A stretch of DNA of 64,000 bases. Source: Distichodus sexfasciatus. Taxonomy: Eukaryota; Chordata; Actinopteri; Characiformes; Distichodontidae. The notes under the pieces were generated by a model. That model was not told the origin of the DNA. It saw nothing but the letters and a program-made list of their open reading frames with translations, and did no database searches. How positions within the stretch are numbered: the stretch's first letter is position 1; every line of letters starts with the position of its first letter. Positions 47,551 through 59,000 of this stretch are shown piece after piece. The stretch covers positions 315,241-379,240 of the forward strand of contig JAVGVS010000298.1 of the NCBI GenBank assembly GCA_032718565.1, read 5' to 3'. The translations under genes were made by a program, and so were the position numbers.

Positions 47551-47673
47551 GCTTACGGCCATACCACTCCTGAGCACACGCCCGATCTCGTCTGATCTCG
47601 GAAGCTAAGCAGGGTCGGGCCTGGTTAGTACTTGGATGGGAGACCGCCTGGGAATACCAGGTGCTGTAAGCTT
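47551..47673 (+). rRNA. 5S rRNA gene, rightmost copy
   Basis: 123 bases, almost consensus (CATACCACTCCTGAGCACAC carries the only differences), with intact box A, box C and TTTT. It sits in the B position but has A/C-type GAGCAC, and its upstream region lacks TTAAATA (GAATATTGTTTTTAAG). Confidence 0.92.
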
Positions 47674-49800
47674 TTACACGTTTTTACCTTTTGTTCTTTT
47701 CACTTCATCTGTTTCTTTTTTCCCTCCCATATTTTACTCCATAGTTTACACACATTACAATATAAATCAGAATTAAATCTACTACCAACCACATTAAACA
47801 AATATTTGCATTGGTGATTGTGCTAAAATTGATGAAATAAAAATATAAAGATAAAAATATTAACTGTTATCAAACAAGAACATGTAGTTCTGTAGTTGTA
47901 GTTGTGGGGTATGAAACAGAAAGTGATGCCCATCACGACTCACTTTTCTCAATCACAAATGTCCATCTTTCTGTTTCCATTCATTGTTTCTTTCATCCTT
48001 TAGTAAACTCCGGTGTAAACTAGGACGAAACATGTATTTCTACATTTTACACTTTTTCCTTTACACTCCTTTTCACACTTCGTTCCCATTGGAAAAAAAT
48101 CGTTTGTTGCTTGTACATATAAACTATGCGATTAAGCATTTATACATAGTTAACCACGAACTTTTTTCACACGCCTCTTTAAACGTCCGAGAATCTGCGC
48201 AGGGCTGCGACACATTTCGGCGTGACTCGAACGCAACCAACACTTTTCTTGCCAATATTCACAAGGTTTTTGGACGGACATTAGTGAATGGATAAATCTC
48301 AAACTCAATATTCCTTTTTTTGATGTTGGTGCTATCTTATTTTACGTGGAAAACTTGAATTCTACCTTCTCTATGCCATTAATTTTGCTATACTATTAGC
48401 CAAATACTACGGAAGCGTAATGCGTTCACTTGAGAAAAAAATAATTCGGCTCTGTTTTTCCGAATTAACGAGATAGTTTTCATGTAAAAAAAAAAAAAAA
48501 AAAAAAAAAAAGTTCTGTTTTTCTGAATTAACCAGATACAGTTTACATGTTAAAAAAAAAAAAGTTCTGTTTTTCTGAATTAACGAGATACAGTTTTCAT
48601 GTTAAAAAAAAAAAAAAAAACCTCCAAAGCTCTCATTTCGCCTACACATTTCACAGCAATAATGTCACACCTTAGATTAATCCAGTCTAATTTTGGTTTG
48701 GGTTTTAGACACTGGGAAATACTTCAGAATCAGAAACTTTATTCATCCCGGAGGAAACTGCTCACATCACGACTGCACAATTCACAAGACACAAGGACAG
48801 AACAATAGAGAATAGTACCCAAAAATATAGTTAAAGCTTAAATAAAAATACTCAGATAAAAACCTTAGTGCAATAAATAGAATATTCTGTCTTAATACTT
48901 GCAGCATTAAGTAACATAGATGGCACTGTTATTAGTTTATCGACTTTGCGCAGGCACCTCAAGACGGAAAGCCCTCTCGCCCATTCTGATCTGCAGCACA
49001 CTGCCGCTTGTTTCTTGTTTTTGTTTTTGGTTTTTTTTTTAACATGAAAACTGTATCTCGTTAATTCAGAAAAACAGAACTTTTTTTTTTTTTTAACATG
49101 AAAACTATCTCGTTAATTCGGAAAAACAGAGCAGAATTATTTTTATCAAGTGAACGCATTACGCTTCTGTAAAAATACCACATTCATTGTAGTATATGGA
49201 ATGGTATCAAGCCCTCTTTTCCCTGTTTTTTGAACGAATTTAAATTGTACTATTCTTCTTTAAGTAGATTAAAAACTGGAAAAGCGCTAGAATCATCTCA
49301 CATCAGATTAATGAAAACCTATTGTTTTAAGTTTCCTTTATGACTCATGCTCCCATACTGTGTATTTATTTTTACTTTTTTTTTAGGTAGATTGCCTCCT
49401 AGCTTTTTCTTTTCTTTTCTTGGTAGTTTTTACGTCCTCCACGAGTTTGTATTGCTGTATATTTTTCTGTATTTTATGTTGTTAATAAAGTTTTTTTGAA
49501 AACTAAAAAAAAAAGAACGCACCCAACACGCTGAGTTTGCTTGTTGGTCCGCCGGCTTCCCATAATCCTCCGCGCCTGTCCACGTCCTCTCTGACGACAG
49601 ACGAACTCCGCTGATGGCTGCCGTCGAGGTGGCAGCTGTTGGCAAAAACGGACCAAAACAAACGAGGAAAAGACAACTTCATCCGGCTGGACAGTCTCCT
49701 TCCCATATAGCTGGAATGTAAAAATAAATCTACGTTAAATCGCCATACGATTTAGTTTTTTTTATCGCTTAGTTCCAGAATCTGGCTCTTCCTTTTTCTT
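47674..49800. other. Intergenic DNA between the 5S cluster and trip11
   Basis: No gene recognised. A 103-codon open frame at 47984-48295 has no family features and is probably chance. The fold-back element 48411-49170 fills part of it. An AATAAA at 49484-49489 is followed by an A-run at 49505-49514, which looks like the 3' end of a polyadenylated insertion on the + strand. Confidence 0.5.
48411..49170. mobile_element. Fold-back element with repeated inverted ends
   Basis: The outer ends are inverted repeats: GGAAGCGTAATGCGTTCACT on the left is mirrored by AGTGAACGCATTACGCTTCT-like sequence on the right. Inside, a ~55-base motif (TTCTGTTTTTCTGAATTAAC ... CATGT, then an A-run) occurs three times at 48448-48620 and twice in reverse at 49033-49132. 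The A-runs reach 26 bases (48486-48511). The centre contains AATCAGAAACTTTATTCATC, a sequence common in fish retroposons. Confidence 0.7.
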
Positions 49801-49925
49801 CACATTGAAATTTGCTGTTGGGATCCGGGTTTCCACAATCGGCGGCTCTACTTTCCACAGCGGATATCTGTCACCTCAAAGCAGCTGTTTTCAAAGATTT
49901 GGACTGTTTTCTGCCCTTTTAATCC

Positions 49926-50012
49926 ATGTGTGTGGTGCTGACGCGGTGCTGTGGAGAAGAAGGACCGTGTGTTGTTGGAGAAGCTTGGACGCCGGAGAGG
50001 AGAAGCTGCTGA
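49926..50012 (+). other. Upstream open reading frame in the trip11 leader
   Basis: ATG at 49926 opens a 28-codon frame (MCVVLTRCCGEEGPCVV...) ending in TGA at 50010-50012, twelve bases before the trip11 ATG at 50025 and in another frame. If the leader starts upstream of 49926 it could reduce translation of trip11. Confidence 0.4.
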
Positions 50013-50024
50013 GGCTAGCCGGTC

Positions 50025-53000
50025 ATGTCGTCCTGGTTGGGGGGTTTGGGCTCCGGCCTTGGCCAGTCCCTGGGCCAGGTGGGGGGAAGTTTGTCCTCAT
50101 TTACTGGACAAATTTCCAATTTTACAAAAGATATTCTGCTGGAAGGGACGGAGGAAGTCCAAGGTGAGTTTATTGGCTAATAATACGAATAGTTAATCGA
50201 CATTCAGAACCTCTAATCGACATAATCTTCCCCATTAGGGTTATTTTGATTACAAATTCTTTCCCCCTAATTTGTGTTCATTCTTTCCCCCCCCATCACT
50301 TGCTCGTCCAGTCTGCACCCGCATCAGTTTCAGTTTCCTTCAGTCATTTTAAAATCCACAAAGTTGTGCATCTTTTATTAGTAAAAACATAGATGTAATA
50401 GATGAGTAGAATCATTTTGATTAATCGTGATGCTGATTTGGGGTTGTAACGTCTAGCCCTATGAATGGCTTCTATGCATAAAAATGCAGCCCAAAGAGCT
50501 TGACATCAACAATAAAATCTGGAAAAAGATGATCAACCAGCTGTCAGAGAATTATTAAGTACAAAATGATGTTAAAAGGGGTGAATAGGGATATAATGAA
50601 CTAAAAGTTATTAAAAACCAGAGTAAAGCGATGTGTTTTTAAAAGTTTGTAAAACAGGAATTTAATCCAGCAATTGGCACAATTGGGACTTTGACTTGAT
50701 AAACCTGGATGTCACTGTCCTCTTTTTAACAGATCCTGTAAAAATGTGCATCACTTTTTCTCTCATTTATTGACTGAAAAAAGATCGAGGCATTGCAAAT
50801 TACCGTCATAGTTAAACGTCATTGCACACCTTGCAGGAAAATTGTCAGAGAAAAAAAAACAGAAAAAGCATCAAAAGAAAACATCACTCAAATTAGAGTT
50901 GAGCAAGATTAAGTTGGTCAAAAGTTCTGAATGTAAATTCTTTTGAGGTTTATCAGTCAGCTCGGTCTCTATCTGAGCAAAAAAACAGCACGGCATGATG
51001 TTGATTTTTGTGTCTACAGCAGACAGAACTTTGATCACATTGTTCCAGCAGAGCAAAAAAGCACAGAGTCTACGAATAACGTCATGCTGTTTGAGTATAG
51101 ATCTGTTTTGAGTGTTTTTAAGATTGTTTTTCTACGACTTAGACAGTATTGGGCAGCATGGTTTAAAGATGGAATGAAAAGTGAGCTCATTTATAGTAAA
51201 ATAACTAAACATTTGAAATTGCTTTTCTTTTGTCAAAATTAGCTCCATTAGAATATTTAGTCAGAGTGACCCTGTAAAACCGCTGTGATAAAAAGGTGTT
51301 GACACTGTTGTGTCAGATTATGTCACAGAATAAGCAGAAGTCGCACAGTTCTACATGTGGAGAATATGTTCTTTTCTTTTTTTTTTAGATAACCATGTGC
51401 CACAGTCTTCAAAATTTATGGACGTATATAATTTTGAGACTTTTAAGAAATTTAAATGATATAATTTTATACAGCTGTAGAATTGAAATGCAAAAATCTG
51501 CATGACCTTAAATGTACATAAGAATGCATTCAGTAGATTTTACCTAGAAGCAAATAAGAATATCAGAATCTTCGAGAAACTAGTGGGGTTTAAAGAACAA
51601 ATTTCTTCTTTAAACAGTTGGTGAATGAGGCCAAGTGATGTAAGACTTTTACTATCACCAGCACCGGAAAGTTGTAACATCACTTTAACCATGGACTAGA
51701 AATTTCAAAACGTGACAGTTTTAGTGATAATGATCATGTCACTGAATGATTGTATAAACTGTTTCATCTCATGCACTGTGTGCACACATGGAACTGAACA
51801 AGTTGTGATTCAGAGTTTTTGTTTGTGGGTATTCGTGTGTGTGTGTTTGTGTCGGTCACATGCAGTAAGATAAAGAGAGCCTTGCTGCTGAGGCCACATT
51901 CCTGATGCTCGTTTTGGTTTAGATTGTTGCTCTTTAAAGGGCCAGTGGCCTGTATTTTTGAAATTCTAGCCTTTCCAGTAAAGCGAGTTATAAATAATAA
52001 TAATTTTTGAGGTGTTATTTTAATAATAAATAATTTACCATATACATATGGGTGTGGGATTTTTACATTGTTTTAGTTAGGAACACCATATTTAAGTCAA
52101 GTATTTCCTCAAGCAGAACAAAATAATCTCAATCATGTATTCGGACAATTTTTTAAAGCATTATTTTCTGTTTTCTCTTTAAAAAAAAGACTGTATCGGA
52201 TTTATTTTGTATCAGCAGATATCCAAATTTACAATATAAAAAGTGATTTCGTGTCAACTTGCAATACGAAACAAGCTGCTCGATTTCAGAATGTCTCGAG
52301 TAAGATATTGCTGTCATGTGAAGGACAAATAGGAGCTATTTGTGTGTGGGGAGGGGCTTTTATTTTGCTTTAAGTCTCTATCTGCATGACTAGTTTCAGA
52401 TACTAAATGGACATCTGAACCCACAACATTTACATTCCTGCTCATTCCAAGTCATTATCCATCTGCTGATAAGAATAAAGGGGGGAGGTTTTTATAAAAA
52501 CCTGAAATCCATGTTACATGTCAAACACGTACGAGGACTGGCACAGTTATAAATAAACCAGCATGTGTTTGTACCTGTTGCTGTGCAGTACCAGTAATTA
52601 CAGTGTGCTCGGCTGTGTAACAGATGCTGCCACAGAGCTGCAAGTGTCCAACAGCAGACTGCAGGAACTGGAGAACACCTTCACTACCCAAAAATATGAG
52701 GTACTGTATGTTTACTGAGATCAACAAGCAAACAAATGAATGCACACACATTTTACACACATAATGGTATTAAATTAATGAGTCCTGACATTTCACGTTT
52801 TCTCAAATAGTATTGCACGATCAAACAGTCTCAGTAATTTGCAAGAAAACACAGTGGTGCTTAATCTGTTTTCGAGAAAGTTCAAGTTCCAAGTTAATTT
52901 TCCCCCCTAACAATCAATATAAAAATGTATCCGTTCCCGTCTCCCAAAAAATACACCAGCAGTTTGATGATTCTGCACATGAAAGGTTGTGTTTTCATGT

Positions 53001-56000
53001 GAAATGACATCAGCTTTGTGATGGTCAGATAGAGAGGCCAGTCAACTAATGGTTCTTGTCTTAAATGTTCGAATTCTGACTTTTATCTTGAAAATACTGT
53101 TTGACTGAATAATTGTTTGACTTGGTTCAGAATATTGTGCTCTGTGCAATTTCCCATATAAAACATGACATAGTGCTCTGTTAGTCTTCCAAGATTTTGT
53201 TCGTACTCCAAGCTCCAATGTGGCCAAAAAAATCGCAATTTGAAAACCGAGGTACCGCTGTACTCATTTATGAGTGAAAATGATTAAAAATTTGTATATA
53301 GTTTGAAACTAATTGAAAAAGGATACAGTGAACATCTATATTTTTACCATGTGCACACCAGAATGATATTTTATGAGATAATAAATGTCAACATTGATCA
53401 GTATTGTTAAAATAGATAAATATATTTTTCTCTCTATCGCCCAGCTCTCGATCTTCACATTATTTTTGCACAGTAATGCACTTGGGGCACTGCATATTGT
53501 GCCTATACCAGCTGTTTACAGTAAGTTTGTCTGCACACTATTGTGAGTTGTCTCTCTCTCTCTCATTTTGCACGTAACAGTATGAGCGTTTGAAGAGGAT
53601 CAACGCTGAGTTGGAGGAGAAGTTGGAAGCTGCAGAAATTCAGGTTAAGCAGCAGTCGCAGGAGTACAGGACTCTGCTGCAGCAGAAAGAGGTGACTGAC
53701 CTCGTCCATCTCTTTACAGTCTTTGGGCTTTATCCACCCATGTTTTATTAAGATTAAGACATTTAAACAGTGTAGTATTCTACAGCTGTAGAATTGACGA
53801 TTTCTTCAATTTTACAGTTGTATAAAATTATAGTATTTAAATGTCTTAACATTCTTAAGAACACATTTAAGGGAAATAAAAATGAAGAGCATTTTTGGAA
53901 AAGTGGCCCATTTTTTGTGTTTATTTCTCCGTCTTGTGCGTTCCGATCTTCAGGTTGAAATAAGCCACCTGAAAGCGCGGCAAAACGGTTTACAGGAAGA
54001 AGTTCAGAAGCTCACACTCTCTGCTCAGGATTTTTCCTCCTCCGACCCGGCCGTGCTCCCCGTTACCACCGTCGCTACGACAACCAGCTCCTCTTCCTAC
54101 TTGTCCCGTCCCTCAGCTGGCCATCACGGTTTCCATGGTGACGAGGTGGACCTGAGCGATGTCCTGTGGTCGCAGCAAGAAATTAACCGACTGTCCAATG
54201 AGGTGCATCGATTAGAAGCTGACGTAGCTCATTGGAGGAGAGTAGCTCAGGTAAAAATCAAAACGCAGCATGTTTTAATGTGGAAATTGTTCAAAGATGA
54301 GTTATTAATTTGCTGTAAAAATAATTGGATCACTTAGTCATGTTAACATACTTCTTTAATTTGTTTAAACTTAAAGGTAATTTATGTAATTCCATCTAAT
54401 GTTTATGAGTTTTCAGCATTACAACTTGGATTTATAAGTGAGTTCACAGAATTAAAAATGTGAAGATGCCAGATTAATTTTAGCTGTAACTGTGGCATAT
54501 TAATACATTGACTTTTAAACAAACCCCATGAAAACTACTTTTTCGTGCATAAAAGATTAAATAAATGAAAGACTTATTGAAATCACTTTTTACATTGTGT
54601 GGAAAAGCCCTTTATTTAATGTAATGTAATGTAATGCCAAGCCCTTTATTTTTATTATAAACCAGGCGTCTAAAGTCGCAGGAGGAGAAAATGGTGACCA
54701 GTTGGAAATCTTGAAACTGCAGCGGACCATCAAAGTGAGTTGCTTTATTTGTATTGGCATGAAAATTTTTTAATATGTCCGTTACTCACTTCGCTCCTGT
54801 GCATTGGGGCTATTTGTGTCGTCACTTCCTGCTCAGTAACGGATGTGCTTTAACCCGCTCAGGAGCAGCGTGAGGCGATGGAGCGGGAGGTGGACGAGCA
54901 CCAGCACGAGTTGGCGGCGCTGCAGGACGCGCATCGGCAAAAAATGACCGACATCACAAAGCGTCACCGAGAGGAACTGGCTGAGTACGAGGAGAGGATT
55001 GAGGAGCTAGAGGAGCAGATTCATAACGGTAAGGAAACCGTTTTAAATATGAGTCGGAAATGAGGCGTTTAGTGCAGTGGACCTCGTTCAGCAACTGCTG
55101 TTAAGAAGATATTTGTTCCAAAACACTCACAGTTTTCATCAAGATTGTGACTAGGGATGCACAATAAGGGAATTATTGGCCGATGCCAATATCCAATATC
55201 TTCATGCTAACATCTGCCCATGCCGATAAATGATGAAGGTAGAGTTGAGCGCGAGCGCAGTGTAAATTGCGTGTGTAAAGACAAGATCTTTTGCTCGCCA
55301 AAGTTCCACTGCACGCTCAGAATTCTGCCAGATAAATCAGCCAAAACTCTGACATTTCTAAGTCAAGCAAGTGTGAAAGCAGAGTTGAGCGAGGCTGGAA
55401 CATTTCAAGCGTAGTGCACAACATTATAAGAAAAAGTCACTTCCCACCCTGTGTGGTGTACCAAGTCAAATAGGGCGCGTGTAACACTCCATGTGAACTA
55501 CCTAGTGCGAAGAGCCGTTAAGCTACAACCCTGGCTATTTCCTGTGATGCATACTACAACATTTAAAAGTATGATAAGAGCACCTTACCCACCATACTAT
55601 TAAGTGCGGCAGTACTCGACTCGGGACACAGTCCATGTGTGAGCTCACATTCGCTAAATTAACACGCAATTGAGTTCGTTAAAATCATTTTCGTGTGTGC
55701 AGGCGGAGTTGAGCATGTAAAGACAAGAGATTTTGCTTGCAAACATTCCACTGCGTGGTCAGAATTTTCGCACAAAAATAAAGCAACACATTTTAAGACG
55801 TGTGCCGTATAAAATCCCACCTCGGACTTTGGACATGTCTGGGACAAGCGCTACCTTTCCGACACACATATTCTCGTTTATCCCAAATTGTGACATTCAC
55901 ATTGTTATTTAAGAATTTGATTCTGGAGGAGGATGACTGAGTTTTTCTCATGCTGTGAAGTTTCCTAACGTAACAGTTGTAATGCTCCTTTAGCTATTAT

Positions 56001-59000
56001 TTGTACCCTACTTTTTCCTTCTCTCTCTAAGCCGGTGCGACACCCGCCGCCCCAACATCACAGCAGGACTCCAGACTACAGGAATTACAAGCCACTATTT
56101 GTTCCCTACGAGAGGAGGCAGAGGTTCAGCATGCAAAATATTCTGAGCTTATGGGCAGGGTGGAGGAAGCGGGGCGCCAGAAAGCAGAGCTGGAACGCGA
56201 GAGGGACGAGACGAAGGCAGAGAACGTGGAACTCCTGCAGAACTACACTCGCCTTCAGAGTTCCGTGAGCGAGCTGCAGTCTCGAGTGCAGGAGCAGGAG
56301 GGCAAATCCATGCTGAAAGCCCAGCAGGACACGGAGATACAGGCCCTGAGGAGGGCACTCGCAGGTAAGTGAGATGCCAGAACTGTGCGTAATTGCTTTT
56401 AACAATGAGGATGCTTTGCGTGCTTGTGCCAAATATCATTTCAGGAGTTATAATCTGTCCTTTTTTGTAGGTGCAGAAAAGGAGGTGTCCAGGCTGAAGT
56501 CTCTTAGCGAAGTAAGTGTTCACAGTATTAAAGATTCGATCACAATCACGATTATCAGGTCGATTCAATACGAGAACTCGATGTATCACGATGCACCCCA
56601 TCAATTTTTCTACATATCTATTACTTTTTCAATATTATATAGACACAATGAACAGAACAAAACATTTATTATTCAGAACATTGATTTGAATGTCTTTATG
56701 AATAATTAATTTTATGCAAAAAGATTATTATTCATAAAGATGCTCAAATCACCTGGAAATGTCTGAAAAATAAATAAAATTAAATCATTTTTAAAAAGTG
56801 GATTGCACATCATGAAGTTAGTCGGTGTGAGGGTAGAGAATGCAGAAGATAGGACTAGATGAAGGGAAAAGCCGAAAGAGGAAGAAGAAGAGGATTGCAC
56901 GTCATGGACCACCAGGAGGCAGCAGACTGCCGGTAGAATCCCCCAATATAATATAGATTATGGTTTACCACTGCATCGATGCAGAATCGTCCAAGTCTGC
57001 ATCACGATGCATCGATTATATGATTCATTTCAACACCTCTAGTCATATTCAATATATTGCTAATAACTTTACTAATCACGTTTTAATTTTAATCAGAGTG
57101 CACCAAATGCAGAGGTCGAGCACGCCGATATCCTAGAGCTCAACACCATCATTGGTGCTCTGAGGACGGAGAAGGAAGATATTGAGAAAGAAAAGGTGCA
57201 TATTTATATTCATTTACCTTCTGTTCATGTGGAGATATTTTTCTGACTACCAGAACATCCACTCTCCTCAATACATCAGATTTTAAAATAATGCTTTCCT
57301 TTACAAATGTCAACCCTATTAATATTAACCCTGTTATTCTCATAATCTGGCTCTTTTTAACACTAACAGTTAATTGTTTATACAGTGACTAATGTTTCCC
57401 GAGGGCATAATTTGTGTAAATTAGAAAAATGAAGCTTACTTATTTTTTTCCTCTTTATTTGTCATCGATCGCCCTGATCAGGTGCTGCTGGCTGAAAAAT
57501 TAAGCCTGTTGGAAGAGAGGAGTAGAGGTGAACGCGAGGGCTGTGAGGACCTTCAGCTCGAGATCTCAGACTTAAAAAGCCAACTGGATCAAAGAGAGAA
57601 GGCACTAAAACAAGCACATCTTGACATGGACACACTCACCGCTGAAATAGAGGAACTTGACAGACAGAACCAGGAGGCGACGCAGGTTTGTATCTCTTTC
57701 ACATGTTGTCTGCTGTAAACTTTGATTTACTCTGATAGTTTTGCAACTCCACTAGTCAATGTAATTAACAAAGATAAATGCTTTTTCATTTAGCACATGA
57801 TTGCGCTGAAAGATCAACTTGTCGCTCAGAAGTCCACGGCAGAAGATGAGATTACAGGACTGAAATCGGAGCTCGCTGCCTTGCTCGACCAGAAGGAGGC
57901 GCTGAATCAAGAGCTGGACGTTCAGAAAGAGAAGCTGAGCCAGAGCGCCTTTACGCTCAACAACCTCCACATGGGCAAGCAGCAGCTGGAAAGCACAGTA
58001 AAGGAACTGAAGGAGAAATTAAGCAAGTCTCAGGAACTCAGCAAGGAGGCACGTCGGGAGGCGTCTGAGCTCAAGATGGCGTTGCAGGAAAAAGAGTCTC
58101 AGCTGGCTAACGTTTATGAGGAGCTGAGCCATGTGGGGGAACGAGGGGGCGAAGTTGAGAATCAGAGAAAAGTTTTGGAAGAGAAGGATAAAGAAATTGA
58201 GCACTCGAGAAGAGAGCTAAATGAATTAAAGGCGTCCTACGAAAGAGCGTCATCGGAGGACTTCGAATTGAAGATGGAGAACAGGAAGTTGAAAGAAGAG
58301 AGCAGTCAAATTCTGGAGAAGGTGACGGCTTTGGAACAGCAGTTGAAAGAGAGCCAAACAATCTTTAGCAGAACGGTTTTGGAGAAGGACACTCGGATTG
58401 AGGCTTTGAAGCTGGAAAAAAGCCAGCTAGAAGCAGAGCTAAATCAAATAGAGAGACAGTTGTCCAGTCAGGCCAAGCAGTACCAACAGACCATCGATGA
58501 GCTGTCTAAAGCCCGCTCCATGGATGCCTCAGCGTTACAGATGGAACACGAGCGAGCCGTCAAGCTCAACCAGGAGAAGGATCTGACGATCGCAGAACTC
58601 AAGCGGGAGATGGAGCAAATGGAAGCCGACCATAGAGACACCAGGGAAATGTTGGACATCACTGTAGCCGGACAGAAGCAGCTTACCGAAGTTCTGCAAG
58701 AGAAGGACACTTTGGCCACGTCGCTCCGTTCTCAATCCGCCGACGCTCAGAGAGAGTACGAAGCCAGGATTTCGCAGACAAAGCAAGAGAGCGACGCTCT
58801 ACGTAAGTGCGTGGAAGAGAAAGACAAGCAGCTCGGAGCCATGAAGGAGGAGAACAGTCACCTGAAGGAGGAAATCGACCGTCTCCGAGACCAACAGAGC
58901 AGACCGCAGCTGATGTCAGAACCGAGGGCGCTGGACATCATCACCGAGATGGAAGCTGAAGTCACTCAACTTAAAGCTGCCAGAGACCAACTGGAGGAAG

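Larger units (their letters stand above)
9502..47673. repeat. 5S rDNA cluster built of a three-gene unit in mixed orientation
   Basis: Fifty-four recognisable 5S loci. The core is fourteen units, each starting at an A gene: 14283, 16468, 18701, 20930, 23233, 25522, 27822, 30009, 32290, 34585, 36738, 38919, 41050, 43288, with the next A at 45595. Unit lengths are 2131-2307 bp, mean about 2236. In every unit the order is A(+), spacer of about 770 bp, B(+), spacer of about 675 bp, C(-), spacer of about 490 bp. The left end (9502-14282) and right end (45595-47673) are irregular, with rearranged spacers. Copies differ mostly by small indels that hit genes and spacers alike. Confidence 0.95.

Noticed and set aside
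9502..47673. CRISPR-like or other short regularly spaced repeat
   Set aside because: The repeated element is the 120-base 5S gene with its internal promoter boxes, the spacers are long and repeated, and the flanking genes are vertebrate.
47984..48295. 103-codon open frame between the 5S cluster and trip11
   Set aside because: AT-rich, aromatic-rich random-looking sequence with no domain or codon signature, and no splice context supporting a gene.
49503..49706. Minus-strand frames upstream of trip11 as a divergent gene
   Set aside because: Three overlapping short frames in GC-rich promoter DNA. None has a recognisable motif or a convincing splice donor.
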